A stretch of DNA of 64,000 bases from Aliirhizobium wenxiniae (GCF_019511445.1 NZ_JAEUAN010000006.1:1-64000), one strand, 5' to 3'; positions 47,138 to 58,430 are shown, counted from the first letter of the stretch. Made by a program: numbers and translations. The notes: a model not told the origin generated them from the letters alone.

Positions 47138-48178
47138 ATGACGAGGATTACGACAGCTGCCTGGCGGGCGGCTTTATGTCTGACTGCTGGGGGGCTGCTC
47201 TCTGCATGCACCAGCACACAGACGGTCTCGTCGGTGGACAGCAAAGACAAAACGACCAAATTGGCGGCGGCGCAGACTGGTCCACAAAAGGCAGTCTACA
47301 GTTACACCAATAAAGATCGCGAATGCCTGAAGCGCGCGATGTATTTCGAATCCAGGCGAACGAGCGAAAAAGGCTTTATCGCTGTCGGCAGCGTGATCAT
47401 GAACCGTCTGACCTCTGGTATTTACCCGGAGACGATCTGCGGTGTTGTGGCGCAGAAAAACCAGTTCGCTCCGGGTGTGATGACCCGCAAGATGGACGAG
47501 GCCACTGCGCCTGATCTCAACACGGCGGCGGACGCCGTCTTGAAGGGTGCGCGCCATCCCGATGTGAAGAATGCGATGTTCTTCCATACGGAGGGATACA
47601 GCTTCCCTTACAACAACATGCACTATGTCGCCGCTGCCGGTGGCAATGTGTTCTACGAAAAGCGTGACGAGGACGGCAATCTGCAGACCGCCGCGCCGAA
47701 ACCGGCCAATAGCTACGTTCTCGCCTATGCCTCGAGCGATCCAGAGCAGAACCCTGCCCTGTCGTCGTCGATCATTGCCGAGGCTGCCACAGCCGCCGCA
47801 ACCAGCACGCAGGTGGCAATGGTTTCAACGCCTGCTGCTGCTCCCCAGACTACGGCAATGCCGGAAAAGAACGCACATAACGGTTCTGTACAGCCGGCTG
47901 TTGCTTCCACCAATCCGCCGCTTGCGCCTGTCATCACAGCAGCGGTTGCCCGGTCCAGCATGGAAGAGGCATTCGATACCGCCTATGCGGTGCCGCAGAA
48001 CGCTTCCTACACATCCGCGCATGCCTATCAGGCCAGCCTTGAGAACGGCGCGAAGGTTCCGGTGCCCACGGCGCGTCCGAATGTGCAGAAGCGTCCCGGA
48101 GCCGGCATGGCGATGGCTGATCAGGCGCCAGGCCTGAGCCAGGAAAACTGGAATATGCGCATGAGCAACTGGCAGTAA
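47138..48178 (+). CDS. SleB-type cell wall hydrolase, lipoprotein
   Basis: Hydrolase_2 (SleB) domain, an amidase or lytic transglycosylase of peptidoglycan: ECLKRAMYFESRRTSEKGFIAVGSVIMNRL and the trailing HYVAAAGGNVFY block. Signal with lipobox LSAC, Cys24 lipidated. The start ATG 47138 gives a normal signal peptide; an upstream ATG (47108) would add ten residues. The C-terminal ~150 residues are Ala/Pro/Thr-rich and low complexity, probably a periplasmic spacer. 346 residues. Monocistronic. Confidence 0.88.
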   Translation: MTRITTAAWRAALCLTAGGLLSACTSTQTVSSVDSKDKTTKLAAAQTGPQKAVYSYTNKDRECLKRAMYFESRRTSEKGFIAVGSVIMNRLTSGIYPETICGVVAQKNQFAPGVMTRKMDEATAPDLNTAADAVLKGARHPDVKNAMFFHTEGYSFPYNNMHYVAAAGGNVFYEKRDEDGNLQTAAPKPANSYVLAYASSDPEQNPALSSSIIAEAATAAATSTQVAMVSTPAAAPQTTAMPEKNAHNGSVQPAVASTNPPLAPVITAAVARSSMEEAFDTAYAVPQNASYTSAHAYQASLENGAKVPVPTARPNVQKRPGAGMAMADQAPGLSQENWNMRMSNWQ

Positions 48179-48191
48179 GCCGGTTATTGGC

Positions 48192-48295
48192 TAAAGCACC
48201 TCGCGATCTTTCAGATTCGCCTATCGTGCTTTAGCTCTTTGTTTTTACGCATGTCTTTATCCCGAAACCGGCGACCACTTTCGGGAGACATGCTG
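48192..48295. repeat. Dispersed palindromic repeat, copy 2
   Basis: AAAGCACCTCGCGATCTTTC followed by a palindrome ending in ATCCCGAAACCGGCG and ACCACTTTCGGGAGACATGC, clearly the same element as at 43994-44094. Placed after the SleB gene, where its hairpins may also terminate transcription. Confidence 0.65.
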
Positions 48296-48319
48296 TAGCG
48301 GTCTTTCGAGACAATTTTC

Positions 48320-49081
48320 TCAACTGAAATCTATCGCGTGAAGCTGTGAACCATGCAGCTTCAGCCAGCGGCGCGCTTCGTCCATGCGCGGGCATAGATC
48401 GCCGCAGAGCGCCCAAAATTTCGGGCCGTGGTTCATCTCTTTCAGATGCGCGACTTCGTGGGCTGCGAGGTAATCGATGATGAGCGGTGGCGCCATGACG
48501 ATGCGCCACGAGAAGCTGAGATTGCCATCCCAGGAACATGAGCCCCAGCGGCTGCGGGTATCCTTCATCGATACCGACGCAATCGGCTTGCGGATGGCCG
48601 CGGCATGACGGCGGGCAAGCGCTTCGAGATCGTGGCGGGCTTCCTTCTTGAGGAAGGTCGAGATCCTGCGGCCCATATGTTCCTCAAGTCCGCTTACCTT
48701 CAGGACCGGTTCGCCATCGATGACCAGCGCCTGGGTGATGCCGCGCAAGGATCCTGTGTGTTCGATGCGATGCTGGACGCCACGGATAGAGATGGTGCCG
48801 CCCGGCCGGATCGGGTTGTCGAGGGAGAATTTGGAGAGCTTGTTTTTCAGCCAGCCCTCATGACGAGACAGAAAGTCATCCACCTCGTAGTGTTTCAGAC
48901 CCACGGGGATGGTGAGATTGAGCGCCCTGCCGCCTGGCTCGATCCGAAGAGTGATGCGGGTCGCGCGGCTGTTTTCCTTGATGGTCAACGGCATGGCCCT
49001 GTCGCCGACGGCAAGCGTGCGCTTGACAGTCTGGAGCGGTTTGGCTGGCCGGCGTACCGGCTTCTTCAAGAGCGCGAACAT
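48320..49081 (-). CDS. YgjP/SprT-like zinc metallopeptidase (DUF45, M48-like)
   Basis: Metal site HEVAH in DYLAAHEVAHLKEMNHGPKFW, followed by the CP motif region of the family; preceded by RWGSCSWDGNLSFSWRI, the YgjP/DUF45 signature. 253 residues, no signal peptide. Start at 49081 has AAGGA upstream. Substrate unknown; homologues are usually annotated as SprT family zinc-dependent metalloprotease. Confidence 0.85.
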   Translation of the reverse strand: MFALLKKPVRRPAKPLQTVKRTLAVGDRAMPLTIKENSRATRITLRIEPGGRALNLTIPVGLKHYEVDDFLSRHEGWLKNKLSKFSLDNPIRPGGTISIRGVQHRIEHTGSLRGITQALVIDGEPVLKVSGLEEHMGRRISTFLKKEARHDLEALARRHAAAIRKPIASVSMKDTRSRWGSCSWDGNLSFSWRIVMAPPLIIDYLAAHEVAHLKEMNHGPKFWALCGDLCPRMDEARRWLKLHGSQLHAIDFS

Positions 49082-49118
49082 GACTATTCCTTACCCGATT
49101 CACCGGGAATCTTCCCAT

Positions 49119-49150
49119 CAAAAAAGCCGGCGCTCGCAAGAGCACCGGCC
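49119..49150 (-). terminator. Intrinsic terminator of the DUF2852 gene
   Basis: GCCGGCGCTC (49126-49135) and GAGCACCGGC (49140-49149) form a stem with one wobble on the minus strand, ending in six T. Confidence 0.8.
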
Positions 49151-49177
49151 TTCATCATCTCAAAACCGACTTTCAGG

Positions 49178-49600
49178 TCAGACATCGACCACCGGCTGAT
49201 CGCCCGACGGACGATTTTTGCGGTCGCGCATGAAGCGGTCGAACTCTTCCTGGTCCTTTGCGCGGCGAAGTTCGCGCGCATAGGCATCGAAGTCTTCCCG
49301 CATCTCATCAAGCTTGCGGCGTTCTTCGTCCAGGCGTTCCAGTTCGGCCTTGCGCCAGTCGTCGAAAGCGACATTGCCGGTGGAGAAATGCGTGTTGTAT
49401 CGGCGGCTTGCCTTGCGGCAACCGGCGAACCATTTGTCAGCGCGATCATTGGCGTCGCGCTTGAAGCCGCGAAGCCGATCCCCGAAAATGATATAGGCGA
49501 GCATAGCAAGGCCAAGCGGCCAGAAAACTATGAAACCGAGCACCATGAGAGCAATGGTGGCCGGCGTCCACTCCGGACGTATCAATGCAGACTGGTTCAT
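49178..49600 (-). CDS. DUF2852 membrane-anchored coiled-coil protein
   Basis: One membrane segment near the start (TIALMVLGFIVFWPLGLAMLAYIIF, about 14-38), then a charged helical stretch rich in Glu/Arg (ELERLDEERRKLDEMREDFDAYARELRRAKDQEEFDRF) that should form a coiled coil. I recognise it as DUF2852, found across alphaproteobacteria. Function unknown. 140 residues. Confidence 0.8.
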   Translation of the reverse strand: MNQSALIRPEWTPATIALMVLGFIVFWPLGLAMLAYIIFGDRLRGFKRDANDRADKWFAGCRKASRRYNTHFSTGNVAFDDWRKAELERLDEERRKLDEMREDFDAYARELRRAKDQEEFDRFMRDRKNRPSGDQPVVDV

Positions 49601-49736
49601 AGGTCACACCCTTAGGGTTAGAGCGGGAGGCCATATGCCAGCCCGACGGGAATCGATTTGGTGAGCCCCGGATCGCGCTTCAAGACGAGCAAAGATTAAA
49701 TCCGCTAAAATGCGGAATTTCATGCCCAAATTCGAT

Positions 49737-51032
49737 CTATTCCGCCTTTGGCGCGCTTTTCCTGGTGTTGCGCTTCGGCTTCGGGGCAGCATCGCCTGGC
49801 CGAGCTTCGGACTGAAGCCGGGTGAATTCGATGATCCTCGGAACGATTTCCCGACGGAAGCGAGAGCCGTTGAAAACGCCGTAATGACCGACATCCGGCT
49901 GCATGTAATGAAGGCGCATGCTGTCTGGGATATTCGGACATATCGTGTGTGCCGCATTGGTCTGGCCGAGGCCTGAAATATCGTCGTTTTCGCCTTCGAC
50001 TGTCATCAGCGCGACGTTGCGGATGGCTTTGGTATCGACCGGGACATCGCGATGCATCATCTCGCCCTTGGGCAGGGAATGGCGGATGAAGACGGTATCG
50101 ACCGTTTGGAGATAGAACTCCTCGGTCAGGTCCATCACGGCAAGATATTCATCGTAGAAATCGCGGTGTCGCTCCGCCGACTCTCCGTCATTCTTGACAA
50201 GGTGATCGAAGAATTCGCGGTGCGCCATCACATGGCGGTCGAGGTTCATCGACATGAAACCCGAAAGCTGGAGGAAGCCGGGATAGACCGGACGCATGAA
50301 GCCGGGTTGTGGAAAGGGTACCGTCATGATGACGTTATCCTTGAACCATTCGAGCGGATGCTCGTTTGCGAGCTTGTTGACCGCCGTCGGATTGATGCGA
50401 GTATCGATCGGGCCGCCCATGAGGATCATCGAGGCGGGCAGCATCGGGTCCTTTCGCGTCTCCATGATCGCAACGGCAGCGAGGACAGGAACGGAAGGCT
50501 GACAGACACCGGCGACATGCGCGCCGGGGCCGATTTCGTGCAGCATCTCGATGACGTAATCGATATAGTCATTAAGATCGAAACCGCCTTCTGTGACGGG
50601 CACGACCCGCGCATCGACCCAATCGGTGATGTAGACCTCCGCATGAGGAAGCAGGGCTTCGACCGTTCCACGCAGCAGCGTCGCGTAATGGCCGGACATG
50701 GGCGCGACGAGCAGGATTTTCGGATCCGGCTGATGGGCCGGCGGAAGGTCGCGTTTGAAATGCAGCAGTTGACAGAAGGGTTTCGACCATATGGCCTCTT
50801 CTTCCACCGCAACCGTTTCGCCATTGACGATGGTTTCGCTCAGGCCGAAGTCCGGCTTGGCATAACGTCGCGTCGCCCGTTCGAACACTTCGAGGCTTGC
50901 CGTGAGCGTGCGGCCGAGCACGGTTTGCGACATGGGATTGAGCGGATTGCTGGAGACATAACGCAGCGCTTCCGCACCGGCGCGAAACGGCGCGAGTGCG
51001 GCGTGGTTCAACTCATACAGCTGATAGAACAT
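49737..51032 (-). CDS. phaZ: Intracellular polyhydroxyalkanoate depolymerase
   Basis: Mobilises stored poly-3-hydroxybutyrate. The alpha/beta-hydrolase nucleophile elbow is GVCQPSVPVLAA, with Cys in the nucleophile position as in Ralstonia PhaZ1. The opening MFYQLYELNHAALAPFR matches the family; starts at 51050 or 51107 are in frame, and 51050 has a GGAG nine bases upstream, so the start is open. The tail is Lys/Arg-rich (PKPKRNTRKSAPK). 431 residues from the chosen start. Confidence 0.9.
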   Translation of the reverse strand: MFYQLYELNHAALAPFRAGAEALRYVSSNPLNPMSQTVLGRTLTASLEVFERATRRYAKPDFGLSETIVNGETVAVEEEAIWSKPFCQLLHFKRDLPPAHQPDPKILLVAPMSGHYATLLRGTVEALLPHAEVYITDWVDARVVPVTEGGFDLNDYIDYVIEMLHEIGPGAHVAGVCQPSVPVLAAVAIMETRKDPMLPASMILMGGPIDTRINPTAVNKLANEHPLEWFKDNVIMTVPFPQPGFMRPVYPGFLQLSGFMSMNLDRHVMAHREFFDHLVKNDGESAERHRDFYDEYLAVMDLTEEFYLQTVDTVFIRHSLPKGEMMHRDVPVDTKAIRNVALMTVEGENDDISGLGQTNAAHTICPNIPDSMRLHYMQPDVGHYGVFNGSRFRREIVPRIIEFTRLQSEARPGDAAPKPKRNTRKSAPKAE

Positions 51033-51202
51033 GATCGCGCTGCCTTTCATGGCGGTGCACTCCTCTCCTGATGCGCCCCATCGGAGCGCCTCCCTCCCCT
51101 TGTCCATCTATGCCGGATGTATGCGCGATTGTCACCTCCACGAGGTTGATTGCCAAAGGGGTGGTGAGGCCTATCTTGGGGCAGAATGGCAAGGAGACCT
51201 CG

Positions 51203-51802
51203 ATGACCACCAGCAATTCCCGCATGTCCGAATTTCCAATCGACGCGTATTTTCTCGACCGCTGGTCACCGCGCGCCTTTACCGACGAGACGATGGATCG
51301 CGAGCAGATTCTGACCATTCTTGATGCAGCGCATTGGGCGCCCTCCTCCGGCAACAACCAGCCCTGGCGCTTCATCTATGGTCTGCGCGGCACGCCGGCA
51401 TTCGAGGCGATCCTTGATCTTCTCGTGCCCGGCAACCAGCGCTGGGCAAAGAATGCAGCTGCCCTGATGATCATCGTGTCAAAGAGCTACCGGGTTTCAT
51501 CAAGCGGCGAACACAAGCCCGCCTATACCCATTCCTACGACACGGGCGCAGCCTGGTTTTCGGTAATCTGCGAAGCCATGAAGCTCGGTTATCACGCGCA
51601 TGGGATGGAGGGCTTCGACAAGGAAAAAGCTGTCGACGTGCTGGAACTGCCAGAAGGTTACAGGGTGGAGGCCGCCGCAGCACTTGGCCGGATGGCCGCA
51701 AGAGAGACATTGCCGGAAGATCTGCGCGAGCGGGAGGTGCCGAGCGGGCGCAAAGCCGTTTCGGAGATCGCCTTCGAGGGGAAGTTTTCCGGCGAACCGT
51801 GA
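51203..51802 (+). CDS. Nitroreductase family flavoprotein
   Basis: FMN-dependent NAD(P)H oxidoreductase. N-terminal RWSPRAFTDETMD and AAHWAPSSGNNQPWRF are the family FMN-binding block; the C-terminal LGRMAARETLPEDLREREVPSGRK follows. 199 residues. Start at 51203 has AAGGAG six bases upstream. Substrate (quinone, nitroaromatic or other) unknown. Confidence 0.9.
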   Translation: MTTSNSRMSEFPIDAYFLDRWSPRAFTDETMDREQILTILDAAHWAPSSGNNQPWRFIYGLRGTPAFEAILDLLVPGNQRWAKNAAALMIIVSKSYRVSSSGEHKPAYTHSYDTGAAWFSVICEAMKLGYHAHGMEGFDKEKAVDVLELPEGYRVEAAAALGRMAARETLPEDLREREVPSGRKAVSEIAFEGKFSGEP

Positions 51803-51823
51803 TCACATTGCCCGGAACCGTGG

Positions 51824-51839
51824 CGTTTCACGTGAATCC
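51824..51839. promoter_or_regulatory. parS-like ParB site
   Basis: CGTTTCACGTGAATCC, 13 of 16 to consensus parS and 15 of 16 to the copies at 36289 and 40923. Lies between the nitroreductase stop and the bidirectional terminator, 10.4 kb from oriC. Confidence 0.55.
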
Positions 51840-51854
51840 TTAGCCGGATGCGAG

Positions 51855-51877
51855 AACGGGGCCTTTCGGCCCCGTTT
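51855..51877. terminator. Bidirectional hairpin between nitroreductase and gyrB
   Basis: AACGGGGCC (51855-51863) and GGCCCCGTT (51868-51876) with a TTTC loop, followed by T-rich sequence on the plus strand. Serves the two convergent genes. Confidence 0.75.
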
Positions 51878-51901
51878 CAATTTCAGACTGATTGTAAAAC
51901 C

Positions 51902-54337
<2,436 letters not shown>

Positions 54338-54479
54338 TCAGCTTCTTCCAGGTTGGTTCTTCTCGGTGACGCGCGAATCACCGCTTTTTCCGTTTTCAAT
54401 ATAGGAAATCGCGGGCGGCTTCTAAAGGTTGAGCACACCATTATGGCAGGAAAGCCGTGGTTCTTCCCGAGAAAAATGG

Positions 54480-54836
54480 CTATTTCGGGCTCTTCAAGAG
54501 CCGGTTGAGCTCTTCTACCATCTCCGGCGTCAAAGTGCTAATCCGTTTCGACAGCTGATTGGCCAGAAGCGTGTATTCCGGCGGCAGGCCTGCGGTATCG
54601 ATCACGACCCTGGGATCGGATGCATCGGCCAGGCGGAAGAGATCGTCCGCCTCATCCCAGATGATGTTGAAATAGCCGGCAATGCGCTGCAGAAGCTCGA
54701 AGGTCGGGCGGCCGCGGTGGCCGTGTTCGAGTGCGGAAAGATAGGCGGGCGTGACGCCGATCGCCTGCGCCAGGGCGCGCTGGGTGACGCCCCTGCGCTG
54801 GCGCAGTTCGCGCATCGCCTGGCCGAAGGGCGTCAA
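54480..54836 (-). CDS. XRE-family transcriptional regulator
   Basis: A helix-turn-helix protein of 118 residues: MRELRQRRGVTQRALAQAIGVTPAYLSALEHGHRGRP. The C-terminal part has no second domain that I recognise. Start is TTG at 54836, which shares bases with the smr stop (TTGA), with a GAGGG ribosome site. A longer in-frame start at 54908 would overlap smr by 70 bases. Last gene of the Tim44-like/mltA/smr operon. Confidence 0.85.
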   Translation of the reverse strand: MTPFGQAMRELRQRRGVTQRALAQAIGVTPAYLSALEHGHRGRPTFELLQRIAGYFNIIWDEADDLFRLADASDPRVVIDTAGLPPEYTLLANQLSKRISTLTPEMVEELNRLLKSPK

Positions 54837-55396
54837 CGGTCTGCCCTCTCTGTGCGCGCCAGCCTCACATAAAGCGCGCCCTCGCCGCCGTGATGGCGGG
54901 CTGCCCATTCATAGGACGAAATCAGGAAACGAAACTCGGCCTTGGAAAACCAGAGAGGAACCGCACGGCGAAGCGCGCCTTCGCTGCCCATCGAGCTGCC
55001 CTTGCCGGTGATGACGAGAACATGGCGCAGGCCCCGTTCATGCGCTCGATAGATGAAATCAAGCAGAAGGTCATGTGCTTCACCTTGGAACAGGCCGTGC
55101 AGATCGAGACGCGCTTCGATCGCAAGTCTTCCCTTGGCGAGTTTCTTCTTCGTCGGCTTTTCCAGCGGATAGTGATAGCCACCAGGCTTCTTCGGGCTGC
55201 GGAGCTGCTCAATCGGTTGCTCAGGCACTTCACGCGGCAATGCGGGTTTCGATTTCTCGACCTCTGCCGCATGGGCTGCCTCTTCGGCTTCGAAGGCAGC
55301 AAGGTCGGTCCAGCGCTCCTTGAAGGCGCGGGTGGATTTTGCCACCTTGCCCCAGAGCATCCGTTCCTCGGAATTGAGTTTACGTCCGCCGCTCAT
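54833..55396 (-). CDS. Smr-domain endonuclease-like protein
   Basis: Smr domain as in the C-terminus of MutS2: LDLHGLFQGEAHDLLLDFI, then the loop VLVITGKGSSMGSEGALRRAVPLWF. The N-terminal half is charged and probably disordered. 187 residues; stand-alone Smr proteins of this size are usual in alphaproteobacteria. Nicking or RNA-cleaving activity is inferred from the family. Its start overlaps the mltA stop by four bases. Confidence 0.88.
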   Translation of the reverse strand: MSGGRKLNSEERMLWGKVAKSTRAFKERWTDLAAFEAEEAAHAAEVEKSKPALPREVPEQPIEQLRSPKKPGGYHYPLEKPTKKKLAKGRLAIEARLDLHGLFQGEAHDLLLDFIYRAHERGLRHVLVITGKGSSMGSEGALRRAVPLWFSKAEFRFLISSYEWAARHHGGEGALYVRLARTERADR

Positions 55397-56517
55397 GCTC
55401 CAAACCTGCTTGCCGCCGTCTTGGGGATCAGGATGTAGAAATCGGCTTCATTCCTGACCGTTCCGGCGCGTTCGCCCGCTTCATAACCCGAACCGGTAAA
55501 GATATCGCCGCGGCTTGGGCCGACAATAGCCGATCCGGTATCGAGCGCCAGCATCAGCCTGGCGAAGGATTGACCGTCATCGAGATGAAGCAGCGTCGGA
55601 GCATGAATGAAGAAGGGATAGCCGAATGTGTGGATCATGCGATCCACGGCAAGCGAACGCCCGGCGATGAGCGGCACCTTGGCCGCGGCGACAGGACCGA
55701 GTGTCTCATCCGAAACATCGGCATTGCGGAAAAAGATATAGGACCGATTATGCCAGAGGATTTCATCAACCTTAGCCGGATTCTCGGCGAGCCACTTACG
55801 GATGCTCTGCATCGAGATTTCTTCGCGCGGGATTTCGCCAAGATCGATCAGAAGTTTCCCGATCGGTGAGAACGGATGTCCCGCCTTTGCGGCATAGGTG
55901 ATGCGGCGAATGTTGCCGTCTGGATAACGGAGGCGTGTGGCACCCTGAATATGGGCGAAGAAGACATCCACCTTCGACCGCGCCCAGGCAATTTCAAGAC
56001 CGCGACCGGCAAGGTAGCCCTGATCGATTTGACTACGATCCGGGTATTCGGTCACGCCTGATGCGGTTGCATGGCCGAACATGTAGCCGGAGTCCATTTC
56101 GGATGGCCGGTTTGTTTCGTCGAGATCGATGAGGTCGTCAGGGCGGAAATAGAAGGGGTGGGTGAAGGTCTCGTCAGGTTTTGCCGAGACGTCGACTTCC
56201 GGTTCGTAAAAGGCGGTCACCAGCCCCGGCTGGGCGTCATCGCGCTCGATGCGGAAGGGAATGCAATTGTCTTCGAAAAACGCCCTCGCCTGCGCGGCCG
56301 CCATATCCGGGGATCGTTTGCCGGCTGCAGCCAGAAGCGGTACCAGGTCATCTGCGGTGAGGCCGAGAGCGCCGGCTCGATAGGGCTTTACGTCGCTGAT
56401 GTGGGAGAGACACCGCGCCATTGCATCAAACAAGGCGCGGGGGTCGTCCCTTTCCCAACCGGGAAGGTCGCCGAAGGATACAGGGAATAAGCGGTATCCC
56501 GGCGAAGTCGGGCTCAT
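55393..56517 (-). CDS. mltA: Membrane-bound lytic murein transglycosylase A
   Basis: Cleaves the glycan strands of peptidoglycan. MltA barrel plus 3D domain: DTGSAIVGPSRGDIFTGSGYEAG contains the catalytic Asp. 374 residues. Unlike E. coli MltA there is no visible signal peptide or lipobox at the start (MSPTSPGYRLFPVSFGDLPGW), and the start is fixed by the ATGA overlap with the gene before it. Co-transcribed with the Tim44-like gene upstream and smr downstream. Confidence 0.9.
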   Translation of the reverse strand: MSPTSPGYRLFPVSFGDLPGWERDDPRALFDAMARCLSHISDVKPYRAGALGLTADDLVPLLAAAGKRSPDMAAAQARAFFEDNCIPFRIERDDAQPGLVTAFYEPEVDVSAKPDETFTHPFYFRPDDLIDLDETNRPSEMDSGYMFGHATASGVTEYPDRSQIDQGYLAGRGLEIAWARSKVDVFFAHIQGATRLRYPDGNIRRITYAAKAGHPFSPIGKLLIDLGEIPREEISMQSIRKWLAENPAKVDEILWHNRSYIFFRNADVSDETLGPVAAAKVPLIAGRSLAVDRMIHTFGYPFFIHAPTLLHLDDGQSFARLMLALDTGSAIVGPSRGDIFTGSGYEAGERAGTVRNEADFYILIPKTAASRFGA

Positions 56518-57212
56518 TGTTCGGATTCGGTCGCGATCAGTTTCCAGTTCGGATCCTTCGACCGCACATCCCTTGCGAAGGTCCAGATATCGGTCACTTC
56601 CGCAACTGCTTCCTGGTCACCGTCGATCAACTTGCCTTCCTTGTCGAAGGTGGCCGAAATCAACTGGCTGACGATGCGGACCGTGACCTGCGCTTCCGAC
56701 TGCTTGAGCGCAGCCTGGGTGAAAGCAGCCTTGTCGATGCCGACGAAGGTGGATTTCACCACCTCGCCGCGGGTCTCGCGTTCACGTATGGCGGCGTCGA
56801 AACCTTCAAAGACTTCCTTCGACAAAAGCCCCTTCAAGGTTTTGCGGTCGCCATCGGCGAAGGCCATGACGATCATCTCATAGGCCATCTTGGCGCCGTT
56901 CAAGAATTCCTTCGGCTGGAAGGACATATCGGCCCTGATCAGCGACTTCAGCGCCTCGTTCAACTCCGTGCCCGGCTTTGCCAGCGCATCGGCTTCCGCC
57001 AGGCGCTGGTCCTCTTCGCCGGCTTCGCGTCGCGGCAGGGTTACGACCTTGCCGTCATCCGCTGCAGCAGGTGTTTTCAGCGCTTCGCGTGAGACATAGG
57101 TCTCCGGCGGCTTCTCATTTCCCGTCCGGCGGCCGAGCACGCTGCGCAGCTGCAGGAAAATAAGGACCGCCGCAACAAGGAAAAAGAGTGTAATGAAGTC
57201 GTTGGAGCCCAT
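56514..57212 (-). CDS. Tim44-like domain protein
   Basis: N-terminal membrane anchor (DFITLFFLVAAVLIFLQLRSVLG), a linker, then a Tim44/TimA-like domain (about 95-230) resembling the mitochondrial import adaptor. 232 residues. In Caulobacter such a protein (TimA) has been studied; its role there is not in mitochondrial-type import. Leads the mltA-smr-xre operon and is divergent from fxsA. Confidence 0.85.
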   Translation of the reverse strand: MGSNDFITLFFLVAAVLIFLQLRSVLGRRTGNEKPPETYVSREALKTPAAADDGKVVTLPRREAGEEDQRLAEADALAKPGTELNEALKSLIRADMSFQPKEFLNGAKMAYEMIVMAFADGDRKTLKGLLSKEVFEGFDAAIRERETRGEVVKSTFVGIDKAAFTQAALKQSEAQVTVRIVSQLISATFDKEGKLIDGDQEAVAEVTDIWTFARDVRSKDPNWKLIATESEQ

Positions 57213-57331
57213 ATTAACCCACGATTACCGTTTAAAAGTTGAATTCACATCATCATATAGTCTGCATTAAGCCATCTTCAAATAGCGAAGGTGTGAGCCC
57301 TTAAAACGACCTCCTACAACACTCATGGATC

Positions 57332-57856
57332 ATGCGCCCATTTATTGCTCTTAGCGTGCTGCTAGCCTGGCCTTTGGCCGAAATTGCCGGATTTGTCGTG
57401 GTCGGGCGTGCGCTCGGCCTGTGGTGGACACTTGGCCTCGTCATCATCACCGGATTGCTCGGTGCCTTCCTGATGCGGCAACAGGGCCTGCATCTCCTGA
57501 AAAAACTTTCCGAGCAAAGCCAGCAGGGGCAGATCCCAGCCAGTTCCGTGATCGACGGGGCGATGATTGTCGTTGCCGGCATTCTTTTGCTTCTGCCCGG
57601 TTTCGTCACTGACATTATCGGTGTCGCACTGTTCATTCCGTTCGTACGTCGGCTTCTCTGGTCGGCGATCGGAAAGCGTGTGGTGGTGGTCGGGCCCCGC
57701 GGCAGTCGGGGAGGTTTCAGCCATACGGCCGGCGGCGCGCGCGAAAACCCGAATACGACCGGCAAGGTCGTCGATCTCGATGAAGACGATTTTCACCGGA
57801 ACTCGGATCCGAACCCATCTTCGCCCTGGTCAAAGGGCATCGATCGCGATCCGTGA
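57332..57856 (+). CDS. fxsA: FxsA-family membrane protein
   Basis: Cytoplasmic-membrane protein with hydrophobic segments around residues 7-45 and 68-92, then a soluble Asp/Ser-rich tail. E. coli FxsA relieves phage exclusion by F; in rhizobia the gene commonly sits divergent to the Tim44-like gene and near secB. 174 residues. Start ATG 57332. Confidence 0.88.
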   Translation: MRPFIALSVLLAWPLAEIAGFVVVGRALGLWWTLGLVIITGLLGAFLMRQQGLHLLKKLSEQSQQGQIPASSVIDGAMIVVAGILLLLPGFVTDIIGVALFIPFVRRLLWSAIGKRVVVVGPRGSRGGFSHTAGGARENPNTTGKVVDLDEDDFHRNSDPNPSSPWSKGIDRDP

Positions 57857-57938
57857 CCATAAGCCGGGGCCGCAACGGGTTGTAAGCGAAAAGCCTAGAT
57901 GTTATGCGGCCTCAACACATCAGTCCTGAGGATATCCC

Positions 57939-58415
57939 ATGGCAGACGAAAACACGCAGTCGGCGAGCCCTTCGCTCAATATTCTTGCCCAGTACACCAA
58001 GGACCTTTCCTTCGAAAATCCAGGTGCACCCCGGTCGCTCCAGGCACGCGACAGCGCGCCGGCCATCAATATCGGCGTGAACGTCAACGCCAATCCGCTA
58101 TCCGAAACGGACTTCGACGTCGTTCTTTCGCTGAACGCAGAAGCCAAGGAAGGCGACAAGGTCGTATTCGCGGCCGAACTGGTTTATGGCGGCGTCTTCC
58201 GCATTACCGGTTTCCCGCAGGAACATATGCTGCCGGTTCTGTTCATCGAATGCCCGCGCCTGCTGTTCCCGTTCGCGCGTCAGATCATCGCAGACGTGAC
58301 CCGCAACGGTGGCTTCCCGCCGCTGATGATCGATCCGATCGATTTTGCCCAGATGTTTTCTCAGCGCATGGCCGAAGAACAGGCCCGCGCCAAGGTTCAG
58401 CCGCTCAATAGCTGA
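57939..58415 (+). CDS. secB: Protein-export chaperone SecB
   Basis: Tetrameric chaperone for Sec substrates. The family block [23 protein letters not shown] and [32 protein letters not shown] is plain. 158 residues. Followed by a strong terminator. Confidence 0.97.
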   Translation: MADENTQSASPSLNILAQYTKDLSFENPGAPRSLQARDSAPAINIGVNVNANPLSETDFDVVLSLNAEAKEGDKVVFAAELVYGGVFRITGFPQEHMLPVLFIECPRLLFPFARQIIADVTRNGGFPPLMIDPIDFAQMFSQRMAEEQARAKVQPLNS

Positions 58416-58430
58416 ACGGACTGACGATCA

